A stretch of DNA of 54,017 bases. Origin: Deltaproteobacteria bacterium. GTDB taxonomy: Bacteria > Desulfobacterota > GWC2-55-46. The DNA lies in contig JACRET010000028.1 of NCBI GenBank assembly GCA_016218105.1, forward strand, positions 1 to 54,017. The letters run 5' to 3'. Below, one piece after another: positions 17,614 to 26,112 of this stretch. A program made the position numbers and the translations under genes. The notes under the pieces were generated by a model that saw nothing but the letters and a program-made list of their open reading frames with translations, was not told the DNA's origin and searched no databases. The stretch's first letter is position 1. Each line of letters opens with the position of its first letter.

Positions 17614-20600
17614 TTAAGGATTTCGCCTCATCTCCCAGCCCTTCCATATGGCGAATATGACGGGGAGCACGAGGAGTTCCAGAAGGGCCGAGGTGAACAT
17701 CCCTCCGACCATAGGCGCGGCGATCCTCTTCATTACGTCCGCGCCGGTGCCCGTAGACCACATTATCGGCAGAAGTCCCGCGATGATCGCGGTTACGGTC
17801 ATGAGTTTCGGCCGTACCCTGAGCACAGTACCTTCTATGATGGAGTCGTAGAGGTCTTCCTTTGTCTTCATCCTGCCTTCAGCCATCCTGCCGTTATAGG
17901 AGTGTAAAAGGTAGATGAGCATCACTATGCCGGTTTCGGCATCCAGCCCGGCGAGGGCCAGAAACCCCACGGCGACGCCTATACTGATGTTGTATCCGAG
18001 GAGGAATAATATCCACGCCGCCCCTATAAGAGAGAATGGGATGGCAAGGAGTATTATCAGGCACTCGATGATCGACTTGAAGTTCAGGTAAAGAAGCAGG
18101 AATATAATGCCCAGCGTAAGCGGTATTATCACCTTGAGCTTCGAGTACGCCCGCTCCATGTATTCGTACTGTCCGCTCCATGTGGCGTAATACCCCGGAG
18201 GAAAATTCACCTTCGAGGCGACAGCCGCCTTTGCCTCGTTTACGTAGCTCCCGATGTCTCTTCCCCTTACATCGATAAATATCCATGTGGTCAGGAGGGC
18301 GTTCTCCGTCCTTATGGTAGGAGGCCCCATCTTGATACCGATATCCGCCACCTGCGACAGAGGTATGGGGGTTCCCATCATGGCGGGTATCAGCACCCGC
18401 CCCAGTTTGTTTATGTCGTCCCGGAGCTCCCTTTTATACCGTACGTTGACGGGGTAGCGCTCAAGGCCTTCGATGGTGGTAGTAACATTCTCTCCACCTA
18501 TGGCGGACATTATGACTTCCTGAATATCTTCTGATTTAAGCCCGAACCGAGCCGCCTCATCCCGTTTTATCTTGATATCCAGATAATACCCGCCGATGAT
18601 CCTCTCCGCGTAGGCGCTCGATGTCCCCGGCACGTTCTTTACGGCTTTCTCCACGTCGAGGGCCACCCTCTCAAGCTCCTGTAAGTCCTTGCCGAATACC
18701 TTTATGCCCACTGGAGTGCGTATCCCGGTCGACAGCATGTCTATCCGCGCCTTTATCGGCATCGTCCACGCGTTCGTCACCCCGGGCATCTTCAGTGCCG
18801 TGTCCATCTCTTCGACCAGCTTGTCCGTAGTCATCCCAGGCCGCCATTCGGACTCGGGCTTTAAGTTTATAACCGTCTCGAACATCTCAAAGGGCGCTGG
18901 GTCTGTCGCCGTAAGCGCGCGCCCGGCCTTGCCGAATACGCTTTCGACCTCAGGAAAGCTCTTTATTATCTTATCCTGCGTCTGCAATATCTCGGCGGTC
19001 TTGGTGACGGAAACGCCGGGGAGCGTTACAGGCATGTACATGAGCGTGCCTTCATTTAAAGGAGGCATGAACTCGCTGCCGAGCTTTTTAAGGGGGTAGG
19101 CGGTGGCCAAGAGCGCCGCGAGGGCAAGGAGTAGCGTGGTCTTTCTATACTTCAAAACGGCGTTTATGGCGGGGTGGTATATCCAGATAAGGAACCTTGT
19201 TATGGGGTTTTTGCGCTCAGGCAGTATTTTACCCCTTATGAAATAGCCCATTAACACGGGTACAAGGGTAATGGAAAGGATAGCCGCCGCGCCCATGGAG
19301 AATGTCTTTGTAAACGCCAGAGGCTTAAAGAGCCTGCCTTCCTGCGCCTCAAGCGTGAATATCGGCATGAAGGAGACCGTAATGATAAGGAGGGAGAAGA
19401 AAAGCGCGGGGCCGACCTCTTTCGCCGCGTCGGTGATTATCTGCCAATGCTCTTTCTTCCCGCCGTCCCTTTCGATGTGCTTGTGGGCGTTCTCTATCAT
19501 TATGATAGCCCCGTCGATCATCGCGCCTATGGCTATGGCGATACCTCCGAGGCTCATTATGTTCGCGTTGACGCCCATGAGGCGCATTATAATGAGTGAA
19601 ATAAGGATCGCGACCGGCAGCATCAGTATCGCCACAAGCGCGCTTCTGAAGTGCAGGAGAAAGACTATGCAGACAAGGGATACTACTATCGATTCTTCAA
19701 TGAGTTTTTCCTTTAACGTGTCAATGGCCTTGTATATCAAGCCGCTACGGTCGTAGACAGACCTTATCTTGACCCCGGGGGGCAATCCCGCCTCAAGTTC
19801 CTTAAGCTTCTCCTTGATCCCCTTTATGACATCTAGCGCGTTCTCGCCGAACCTCATTACGACTATTCCGCCGGCGACCTCGCCTTCGCCGTCCCGCTCG
19901 GTGATGCCTCTCCTTTCGTCCGGCCCGAGCTCAACCCTCGCTATATCGCGGATCTTGATCGGCGTCCCGGTCTTATCCACTTTTAAAACGATGTCTTCTA
20001 TGTCGGGGATGGATTTTATGTAGCCGAGGCCCCTTACCATGTACTCTCTCTCGGCAAGCTCTACAACGCGGCCCCCGACGTCGCGGTTGCTCATCTCAAG
20101 CGCCTTGACTACGTCTCCGGTGGATATGCCGTAGGTCAGGAGCCTGTTCGGGTCGATATTCACCTGGTACTGCTTTACGAACCCGCCGATCGAGGCCACC
20201 TCCGAGACGCCCGGCACTTTTGTCAGCTGGTATCTTACATACCAGTCCTGTATGGAACGGAGCTCCGCCAGGCTATGGTTTTTGCTCTCCACCGTATACT
20301 CGTAAACCCAGCCTACGCCTGTCGCGTCAGGGCCAAGCGAGGGCGTGGTGCCCTTCGGGAGTTTTCCCGAGGCGAAGTTCAGGTATTCAAGGACGCGGGA
20401 GCGCGCCCAGTACATGTCCGTCCCGTCCTCAAAGATTATGTATACGAATGAAACGCCGAAGAAGGAGTAGCCCCTTACGACCTTCGCCTTGGGCACCGCG
20501 AGCATGGCGGTCGTGAGCGGATACGTTATCTGGTCTTCAACGACCTGAGGGGCCTGTCCTGGGTATTCGGTATATATTATCACCTGAACGTCTGAAAGGT

Positions 20601-20721
20601 CCGGTATGGCGTCGATCGGCGTTTTATAAATGGCGTATACCCCCCATCCGATGGCGAACGCCGTAAAGAGGAGTATGATGAGCTTGTTGTTGACGGAAAG
20701 TTCTATTATCCTTTTAAGCAT
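17614..20721 (-). CDS. cusA: CusA-type heavy-metal RND efflux pump
   Basis: This 1035-residue inner-membrane transporter expels metal ions across both membranes using proton flow. It has 12 predicted spans. The span-4 signature GAMIDGAIIMIENAHK (399-414), with D403 and E410, matches the copper/silver class rather than the zinc/cobalt class. A periplasmic WTMPIKARIDMLSTG segment includes the Met of the CusA copper path. Its stop and the next start are adjacent in the order tolC-cusB-cusA. Length matches family members. Metal specificity is inferred from these motifs. Confidence 0.92.
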   Translation of the reverse strand: MLKRIIELSVNNKLIILLFTAFAIGWGVYAIYKTPIDAIPDLSDVQVIIYTEYPGQAPQVVEDQITYPLTTAMLAVPKAKVVRGYSFFGVSFVYIIFEDGTDMYWARSRVLEYLNFASGKLPKGTTPSLGPDATGVGWVYEYTVESKNHSLAELRSIQDWYVRYQLTKVPGVSEVASIGGFVKQYQVNIDPNRLLTYGISTGDVVKALEMSNRDVGGRVVELAEREYMVRGLGYIKSIPDIEDIVLKVDKTGTPIKIRDIARVELGPDERRGITERDGEGEVAGGIVVMRFGENALDVIKGIKEKLKELEAGLPPGVKIRSVYDRSGLIYKAIDTLKEKLIEESIVVSLVCIVFLLHFRSALVAILMLPVAILISLIIMRLMGVNANIMSLGGIAIAIGAMIDGAIIMIENAHKHIERDGGKKEHWQIITDAAKEVGPALFFSLLIITVSFMPIFTLEAQEGRLFKPLAFTKTFSMGAAAILSITLVPVLMGYFIRGKILPERKNPITRFLIWIYHPAINAVLKYRKTTLLLALAALLATAYPLKKLGSEFMPPLNEGTLMYMPVTLPGVSVTKTAEILQTQDKIIKSFPEVESVFGKAGRALTATDPAPFEMFETVINLKPESEWRPGMTTDKLVEEMDTALKMPGVTNAWTMPIKARIDMLSTGIRTPVGIKVFGKDLQELERVALDVEKAVKNVPGTSSAYAERIIGGYYLDIKIKRDEAARFGLKSEDIQEVIMSAIGGENVTTTIEGLERYPVNVRYKRELRDDINKLGRVLIPAMMGTPIPLSQVADIGIKMGPPTIRTENALLTTWIFIDVRGRDIGSYVNEAKAAVASKVNFPPGYYATWSGQYEYMERAYSKLKVIIPLTLGIIFLLLYLNFKSIIECLIILLAIPFSLIGAAWILFLLGYNISIGVAVGFLALAGLDAETGIVMLIYLLHSYNGRMAEGRMKTKEDLYDSIIEGTVLRVRPKLMTVTAIIAGLLPIMWSTGTGADVMKRIAAPMVGGMFTSALLELLVLPVIFAIWKGWEMRRNP

Positions 20722-22077
20722 CTAATGGCCTTTGTGCGAGGCGGCCGGCTCCGCCTCTTTTTTATCTTCAATTACTTTGGCGCCATGTTCATGAGCGCCA
20801 AGGCCCGTGATAGCCGCCTTCAGGTTGCTCTCGGAGTCTATAAGGAAGTTCGCTGAGGTCACGACCCATTCGCCTTCCTTGACCCCGCTTTTCACTTCAT
20901 AATATTCTTCGCCCTTGACGCCCGTCTCTATGGCTCTGGGCTCGAAGGTGCCGTCCCGCCTGTCGATGATGACTACCTGCCTTGTGCCGCTGTCTATCAC
21001 GGCTGAATCCGGCACGGCAATGGCCTCTTTCGCGACCCTCGCGGATATCTCGACGTTCAGATACATCCCGAGTTTTAATTTATGATCCGTATTCGGGAGC
21101 ACAAACCTGACTTTCGCCGTCCTTACCTCCGTCCCTTCCTCGGGGACATATCTTATGGAGCCAAGATGGCTGTAGACATGCTCGATCTTTCCCTCGTATG
21201 CTTCGCTCGGGGAGTAGGAGGGGGTAAGGGCGGCGCTCTGGCCGATCTTTATATACGGCATCTCGTATTCATATATCTCGCCGTAGACCCATACTACCGA
21301 ATGATCTATTATCTTGAAGAGAGGCTCTCCCGCCTCGATCTTCTGCCCCTCTACCACCATTTTTTCCGTAACGCTTCCGTTGCTCGGGGCCCTTATCGTC
21401 ATCGTCCTCGTTACGGCGCCGGTAGAGGCGACCTTTTTAATCTGGTCGTCAGAGATATCCCAGTATTTAAGCCTCTGGCGGGCGGCATTAAGGAGGGATT
21501 CAGCGCCGCTCCTGACTTCCGGAGGGCTGTCCTTCATCCGCTCCAGGGATTTCAAGGCGAGCAGATATTCTTCCTGCGCTGATATCAGGTCAGGGCTGTA
21601 AAGCTCAAGCAGCCGTTCGCCCGTAGCGACCATCTGGTCTGTCTTGCTCACATGGAGCTTTTCCACCCACCCGGACACCTTCGCGTTTATAACGAATATC
21701 TTGTTCTCAACCGGTTCGACCCTCCCGACCGTCCTTATCACGCGCTTAAGGCTCCTGTGCCTGACCTCTTCGGATCTGACCCCGATCTGCTGTATCTTCT
21801 CGGTGGTGATCCTTACCGCGCCGGGGGCCTCATCTTTTGAGGGCGCTTCATCCTCGTAGACAGGGACATAATCCATGCCCATCGGGTCTTTCATCGGGGA
21901 AGGGGAGGTGACCTCAGGGTTCATGGGGTTACGGTAATATAGTATCTTTTTCTCCGCCTTCGCCTCCGCCGGCGCTTCCTTTTTCGGCTCCGTTGTTTTA
22001 GAGTAAAGGTATACGGCAGAGCCGCCCGCGGCAAGTCCGGCTAGAAGGAGTAATATGCCTATAAATTTATTGTTCAT
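20722..22077 (-). CDS. cusB: CusB-type periplasmic adaptor with heavy-metal binding domain
   Basis: This 451-residue membrane-fusion protein has a single N-terminal anchor (about 7-25). A short heavy-metal-binding domain (about 46-77: YRNPMNPEVTSP, then PMKDPMGMDYVPVYE) is typical of CusB relatives. The adaptor core follows: hairpin, lipoyl-like and barrel domains. The C-terminus ends GHEHGAK...HKGH, adding more His. It bridges CusA and the outer-membrane channel. Its start overlaps the tolC stop by one base, and cusA starts directly after it. Confidence 0.92.
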   Translation of the reverse strand: MNNKFIGILLLLAGLAAGGSAVYLYSKTTEPKKEAPAEAKAEKKILYYRNPMNPEVTSPSPMKDPMGMDYVPVYEDEAPSKDEAPGAVRITTEKIQQIGVRSEEVRHRSLKRVIRTVGRVEPVENKIFVINAKVSGWVEKLHVSKTDQMVATGERLLELYSPDLISAQEEYLLALKSLERMKDSPPEVRSGAESLLNAARQRLKYWDISDDQIKKVASTGAVTRTMTIRAPSNGSVTEKMVVEGQKIEAGEPLFKIIDHSVVWVYGEIYEYEMPYIKIGQSAALTPSYSPSEAYEGKIEHVYSHLGSIRYVPEEGTEVRTAKVRFVLPNTDHKLKLGMYLNVEISARVAKEAIAVPDSAVIDSGTRQVVIIDRRDGTFEPRAIETGVKGEEYYEVKSGVKEGEWVVTSANFLIDSESNLKAAITGLGAHEHGAKVIEDKKEAEPAASHKGH

Positions 22078-23363
22078 TATTTTAGTTCCTCGGTATTGGC
22101 CGACGAAATTTCGGAGCCCGCCGCCCTCTCCAGGAGAGCGACCTTCTTCCTGTACTCGAGCAGGGATTTAAGGTAATCGATACGTGTCCTCTTAAGCTCG
22201 CGCTCCGTGTCGAGGAGCATAAGAAAATCTATCTTGCCTGCCTGATAGTTCCTGAGGGCTGATTCGAACGAAAGCTCTACCTGCGGCAGCAAGGCGGTCT
22301 CGTAAAGTGCCCGCATCCTGTCGGCGGACTCGACCATGAGCGCGGCCTCTTTTACCTCAAAGCCCTTTACGTTCTTCATGGCCGCCGCCCTTGATCTCAT
22401 GGAGCGGGCGTTGGCCGCGGCCTCCTCCTCCCTGTCATTGTATTTGCCTCTCCAGATGGGGAGATTGACCTGAAGCATCACGTCGAAGGCATCGAACCTG
22501 CCGTCCCTCTGTATAGGCGCGACCCCCAGCATCAGATCAGGGTAGTAATTACGCTTCGCGAGGTCCGCGCCGAGGGATCCCGCCTCAGCCTCCAGTTCAG
22601 CCATCCTTATCTCGGGGTTGTTCTCTACCGTTCTCTTGATGAGCATCTCCGTGTCGAAGGCGATACGCTCCCTGGATAATACCTGAGGCTCATCTATGGC
22701 CTCGGACTGGGGCCTTGCGATAAAAGACTTTAGCCTGGAAGCGGCGATGGCCTTCTCAGCCTCAAGGGTGATAAGCTCGTTTGAGAGCATGGTCTTTTCC
22801 ACGTTTACCTTTATGACGTCCTGCTGGGAGACCTGGCCTGTGGAGTATCTCGTCTCAGCGACCTTTGACATATATGAAAGCACATCCTTGATCTCAGCCG
22901 TCCTCTTTAATGATTCCATCAGAAAGGCGTAATCGAAGTACGCCTCTTTTATCCCTGAGATGATCTCCAGCTCTTTCGCCTTAAGCTCCGCATGAGCGGC
23001 CAGGGCTTCCTTGTACGCTATCTTCCGGCGCAAGGATAACTTGCCGGGGAACGGTAACATCTGGCTTATCGTATACCTTGTAAGCATGGCGTTGCCCGGG
23101 GATATATTGAGGGGATGCTCCCTGGAGAGGTCTTCCAATTCGACCTTTAATGTCGGGTCGTCGAGCGCGCCCTCGGCCCTTGCCGCCGCTTCCCTTGCGG
23201 TTATCTTTTCCTCAATGGCCTTTAGCTCCGGGTTTTTCTCCCTCGCTTCTTTCAGAAGCGCAGATAATTGGAGGCCTTCGGCAAACGACATTGGCGGAAA
23301 CGAAAGCATCAGCAGGGAAACGAAAAGAAAGAGATGGAATCTAAATGTGTGCACAGAACGCAT
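22077..23363 (-). CDS. TolC/CusC-family outer-membrane efflux channel
   Basis: This 428-residue protein has a signal peptide (start to about residue 28, MSFAEG). Two repeats of the outer-membrane factor fold follow (AREKNPELKAIEEKITAREA near the start). The start is set at ATG 23363, with AAGGGG 7 bases upstream. A longer frame to 23426 is only the translation of the family 1 repeat. It provides the outer-membrane exit for CusBA and is coupled to cusB. Confidence 0.88.
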   Translation of the reverse strand: MRSVHTFRFHLFLFVSLLMLSFPPMSFAEGLQLSALLKEAREKNPELKAIEEKITAREAAARAEGALDDPTLKVELEDLSREHPLNISPGNAMLTRYTISQMLPFPGKLSLRRKIAYKEALAAHAELKAKELEIISGIKEAYFDYAFLMESLKRTAEIKDVLSYMSKVAETRYSTGQVSQQDVIKVNVEKTMLSNELITLEAEKAIAASRLKSFIARPQSEAIDEPQVLSRERIAFDTEMLIKRTVENNPEIRMAELEAEAGSLGADLAKRNYYPDLMLGVAPIQRDGRFDAFDVMLQVNLPIWRGKYNDREEEAAANARSMRSRAAAMKNVKGFEVKEAALMVESADRMRALYETALLPQVELSFESALRNYQAGKIDFLMLLDTERELKRTRIDYLKSLLEYRKKVALLERAAGSEISSANTEELK

Positions 23364-23377
23364 GGATATCCCCTTAG

Positions 23378-23459
23378 CAGGCTGCTGAAAAAGTCCATCT
23401 GCTTTGTTGTCTTCGACGCTTGTCACTGCGGCGTACAGACAACCTTTTTGAGCAGCCTG
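23378..23459 (+). repeat. Family 1 palindromic repeat, copy 2, upstream of tolC
   Basis: This is an 82-bp shortened copy with ends CAGGCTGCTGAAAAAG and TTTTTGAGCAGCCTG. The central part of copy 1 is deleted, but CACTGCGGCGTACA is kept. On the tolC strand its end is 14 bases before the tolC start. TTAG precedes it and TAG follows, which may be a target duplication. Confidence 0.85.
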
Positions 23460-23465
23460 TAGAAT

Positions 23466-23849
23466 CTACTTGTTATCGTAACTGAACGAAAAATTGGCCT
23501 TTCTGCCGCCGGTCTCTACCGTGATATCGAAAATATATCTGCCTTTAGCCGATAAGTCCAGAGAGTTCATGAAAGAATATTCGCCGCCCATCTTCATGCC
23601 GGCAAGGTCTTTTTTTACCGCACCCCTTGGCGTCCTTATGCGGACTTCCACCTTCGCCTCCGTAATCGGGGTAAGGGCTTTAGCGTAATCGTATAGATAG
23701 AGGTCTATCATCGATTTCTTTGGATCTACCTTAAGCGTCGCCTGAATCCCCCCGGAACGGCCGGTCATATCCTCGGCGCGAGCGTTGTGAATAAAAAAAG
23801 GGAGTATCAGCATGAACAGGGCTGCGGCGAGCATCTTATATTTTCTCAT
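23466..23849 (-). CDS. Small exported YtkA/FixH-like protein of the metal operon
   Basis: This 127-residue protein has a signal peptide (about 1-24, ending ARAED). A beta-rich domain follows that resembles YtkA/FixH-type immunoglobulin-like folds (AKVEVRIRTPRGAV, then GRYIFDITVETGG). The start at 23849 has AGGAGG eight bases upstream; an upstream frame extension is ignored. It sits between the M56 protease and tolC. A role in periplasmic metal handling is plausible from context only. Confidence 0.55.
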   Translation of the reverse strand: MRKYKMLAAALFMLILPFFIHNARAEDMTGRSGGIQATLKVDPKKSMIDLYLYDYAKALTPITEAKVEVRIRTPRGAVKKDLAGMKMGGEYSFMNSLDLSAKGRYIFDITVETGGRKANFSFSYDNK

Positions 23850-23902
23850 TTTATTCCTCCTTTTGCTTCTACAGGCAGTAGAACATACAGGCAAAAAATT
23901 TT

Positions 23903-24808
23903 TTAGTGTTTATGCCCCGTTGTTTTGCAGTGCTCTTTACAATTGGCGATCTTATCCATGTGAAGGGAGCAGTGCTTTACCGAGCACTCTTTTGAGGCCG
24001 GGCCCTGTGCCCCGATTGGGTAAGCAAGCGAGAGCCCAAGAAATAGAGTTATGACGATACTGGCCGCGACTACTTTTAAAGAGGGCGGCGAGAACCGGAC
24101 CTCTTTGCCTTCGATAAGCCGCTTTATCCTGTTGATCACAGGGCTCCCGCCTGTTATAGAGGCGGGGATGGAGGCCGTCTCGATATTCAGGGAGGCTACC
24201 TTTACCAGGGCTTTGGCGAGGTTTAAGCGCGTAGCGGCGTGAGAGGCCGCGGCGTCATCCGCCTCATGCTCTTTCCTTATCCGGGCGTTCATGACCGAAT
24301 GCCTTACCAGAGGTATATAGAAAAAGAGGTCTTTTAAAAACGAAAGGAAGAGGAACCTTAAAGGGTCGTATCTCTTCTTGTGATGGAGCTCGTGGAGGAA
24401 AACGGCCTTCAGCTCGTCCCGGTCAAGGCTCTTCAGAAGGCCCTTTGAGATGTAGATGGACGGGCGCAGAAAGCCGTGCGTAAAGGCTACCCTGGAGCTG
24501 TTATCGATAAGGAAGACCGAGCCGCGCCTTTTTAACGGCAGCTTCGAGATGATCCTGTACGACCTTGCGAGATTAAGGGCCGATTTGAATGACGCGTAAA
24601 AGACGCCCGAAAATACGACGGAGGCCCCAAGCCAGAGGAAGACGAATTTTATGATATCGAGGTATTCGAGGCAGCGCACGAAAAGAGACTGGCAGAAATC
24701 CGTAAACCCCCAGGTAAACTCAAAAAGCCCCGGAAGCCCGTACCCTATCCAGAGAAAAGCCCCTCCGGCAAGGGACAGGGTCAGAAATATCTGCGGCAGG
24801 GTGGCCAA
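23903..24808 (-). CDS. BlaR1-like M56 membrane metalloprotease with Cys/His-rich sensor tail
   Basis: This 301-residue protein is an M56 membrane protease. HExxH zinc motif residues 139-143 (HELHH) lie between predicted spans at the N-terminus (about 1-27 and 52-72) and later ones (about 150-168 and 247-265). In BlaR1 and MecR1 a penicillin-binding domain follows. Here the protein instead ends with about 36 residues after the last span containing C275, C280, C290, C294 and H279, H283, H293, H299, H301. This tail likely faces the periplasm and could bind copper or silver. It starts two bases after blaI. Cleavage of BlaI on metal binding is the inferred role. Confidence 0.75.
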   Translation of the reverse strand: MATLPQIFLTLSLAGGAFLWIGYGLPGLFEFTWGFTDFCQSLFVRCLEYLDIIKFVFLWLGASVVFSGVFYASFKSALNLARSYRIISKLPLKRRGSVFLIDNSSRVAFTHGFLRPSIYISKGLLKSLDRDELKAVFLHELHHKKRYDPLRFLFLSFLKDLFFYIPLVRHSVMNARIRKEHEADDAAASHAATRLNLAKALVKVASLNIETASIPASITGGSPVINRIKRLIEGKEVRFSPPSLKVVAASIVITLFLGLSLAYPIGAQGPASKECSVKHCSLHMDKIANCKEHCKTTGHKH

Positions 24809-24810
24809 GG

Positions 24811-25230
24811 TTATTTATTCCTTTCCAGTTCCTTTTTCTTGTGCTCTATAAGCGCGGAAAGCCTGTCGAGCTCAACGGGGTCGGTATCCGCGAGCGTATC
24901 TACGAACGAGGCGCATGCGCCCCCCGTGGATATCTCGAAGATGTCTTTAAGCATCTCATTTGAGACTTCCCTGGCGAACTCTTCCTTCGTATACGCTGGC
25001 TTGAAGATAAATACGCTTTCACCCTTTATCTTCTGTATGTATTTCTTTTTGGAGAGCCTCTCCAGCACTGTCAGTACCGTAGTTATCGCTATCTCCCTGG
25101 TGCTTTTTATATCGGCAAATATAGCCTTGCCTGTAGCCTCGCCTTTTGCCCAGAGTATCTCAAGTATCTCCTGTTCGAGGCGTCCCAGTATCTTGCCGCT
25201 GTTTTCTCTTGGATTGAACCGTTTAGCCAT
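24811..25230 (-). CDS. BlaI/MecI-family winged-helix repressor
   Basis: This 139-residue repressor opens with a winged-helix DNA-binding domain (LGRLEQEILEILWAKGEAT, then TTVLTVLERLSKKKYIQ). A dimerisation helix region follows (about 85-139). It lacks the CxCx4CxC tail of the copper sensor CopY and has only one cysteine in this region (GGACASF). So metal sensing must come from a partner, most likely the adjacent M56 protease. A perfect palindrome in its own promoter (25258-25275) is the probable operator. Confidence 0.88.
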   Translation of the reverse strand: MAKRFNPRENSGKILGRLEQEILEILWAKGEATGKAIFADIKSTREIAITTVLTVLERLSKKKYIQKIKGESVFIFKPAYTKEEFAREVSNEMLKDIFEISTGGACASFVDTLADTDPVELDRLSALIEHKKKELERNK

Positions 25231-25248
25231 ATGCAGTCTCCGTTAATA

Positions 25249-25277
25249 ATAATATTCGACATTCTGTAGAATGTCAA
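25249..25277 (-). promoter_or_regulatory. Near-consensus promoter of the BlaI/copper efflux operon
   Basis: On the minus strand TTGACA (25272-25277), a 17-base spacer and TATTAT (25249-25254) give a strong promoter about 25 bases upstream of the blaI start. The operator palindrome lies in the spacer and overlaps the -35 box, so a bound repressor would block polymerase. Confidence 0.88.
25258..25275. promoter_or_regulatory. BlaI-type operator palindrome
   Basis: GACATTCTGTAGAATGTC is a perfect inverted repeat: 7-bp arms GACATTC and GAATGTC around TGTA. It contains TACA-GA-ATGT on one strand, similar to BlaI/CopY boxes. It sits inside the promoter of the blaI operon. Confidence 0.8.
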
Positions 25278-25301
25278 GCGATAAACTTGATTTTTCTGGC
25301 C

Positions 25302-25330
25302 TTGCGAAGCAGCGGCTTTTACTGTAATAT
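25302..25330 (+). promoter_or_regulatory. Probable divergent promoter of tmk
   Basis: TTGCGA (25302-25307), 17 bases, then TAATAT (25325-25330). It drives tmk and points away from the blaI promoter about 30 bases away. Confidence 0.55.
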
Positions 25331-25366
25331 CTGGAACATTAAAGGAAACTTAAAAAAGGCCAAACC

Positions 25367-26023
25367 GTGGGTTTGTTTATTACATTCGAAGGGATCGAGG
25401 GGTGCGGAAAGACCACCCAGATCGATCTGCTTAAGAAATATTTTGAGGCAAAAGGCCGGGACGTCCTGTCCTTAAGGGAGCCCGGCGGGACAGAGCTGGG
25501 GGAAAAGGTAAGGGGCATACTCTTAAACAGCTCTTCCGAGCCGATCGACGCACAGGCCGAGCTTTTTCTCTATGAGGCCTGCAGGGCGCAGCTCGTTTCA
25601 AGGATTATACGGCCCGCGCTCTCAGAAGGCAAGGTCGTGATCTCGGACAGGTTCATAGACTCAACTGTTGCGTATCAGGGGTACGGCAGGGGGCTAGACA
25701 TAGGTTCGGTCTCTCTAATGAACGCGTTCGCTACCGGCGGGCTGATCCCAGCCGTGACCTTTCTCCTTGACTGCGAACCTGAGGTGGGGCTTAAGAGGGC
25801 ATGGGAGAGGATAGACGCCAGTACCGGCCCCAGGGAAGACCGCTTTGAAAAGGAAAACATTATTTTCCATAAAAAAGTCAGGGAAGGCTATTTGAGCCTT
25901 TCAAGGGCCGAGCCGAGGATCAGGGTCGTAAACGCTTCGGGAGAAATACCTTCGATACACGGGGAAATCTGTGATATTATAAATAAAATGCGTGAATTCG
26001 ACCGCAAGTCTGATATAAAGTAG
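25367..26023 (+). CDS. tmk: Thymidylate kinase
   Basis: This 218-residue enzyme phosphorylates dTMP to dTDP. It shows Walker A FEGIEGCGKTT near the start, DR-type FIDSTVAYQGYGRG (about 96-109) and the lid segment ERIDASTGPREDRFE. It starts at GTG 25367 with AAGG a few bases upstream. It is followed by holB, a frequent neighbour in bacteria. Confidence 0.95.
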   Translation: MGLFITFEGIEGCGKTTQIDLLKKYFEAKGRDVLSLREPGGTELGEKVRGILLNSSSEPIDAQAELFLYEACRAQLVSRIIRPALSEGKVVISDRFIDSTVAYQGYGRGLDIGSVSLMNAFATGGLIPAVTFLLDCEPEVGLKRAWERIDASTGPREDRFEKENIIFHKKVREGYLSLSRAEPRIRVVNASGEIPSIHGEICDIINKMREFDRKSDIK

Positions 26024-26112
26024 CGCATTACTCCTTCGCTGAGGTCCATTTTTTAAAGGAAACTCTTTAGCGGAGAGAGTTTCGATATCCAATAGCCAGC
26101 GGGTAGGCGCAA

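Noticed and set aside
23364-23426. N-terminal extension of the tolC frame
   Set aside because: The added residues come from the family 1 repeat; a proper signal peptide and ribosome site begin at 23363.
24811-25230. CopY direct copper sensor
   Set aside because: The CxCx4CxC tail required for direct copper binding is missing.
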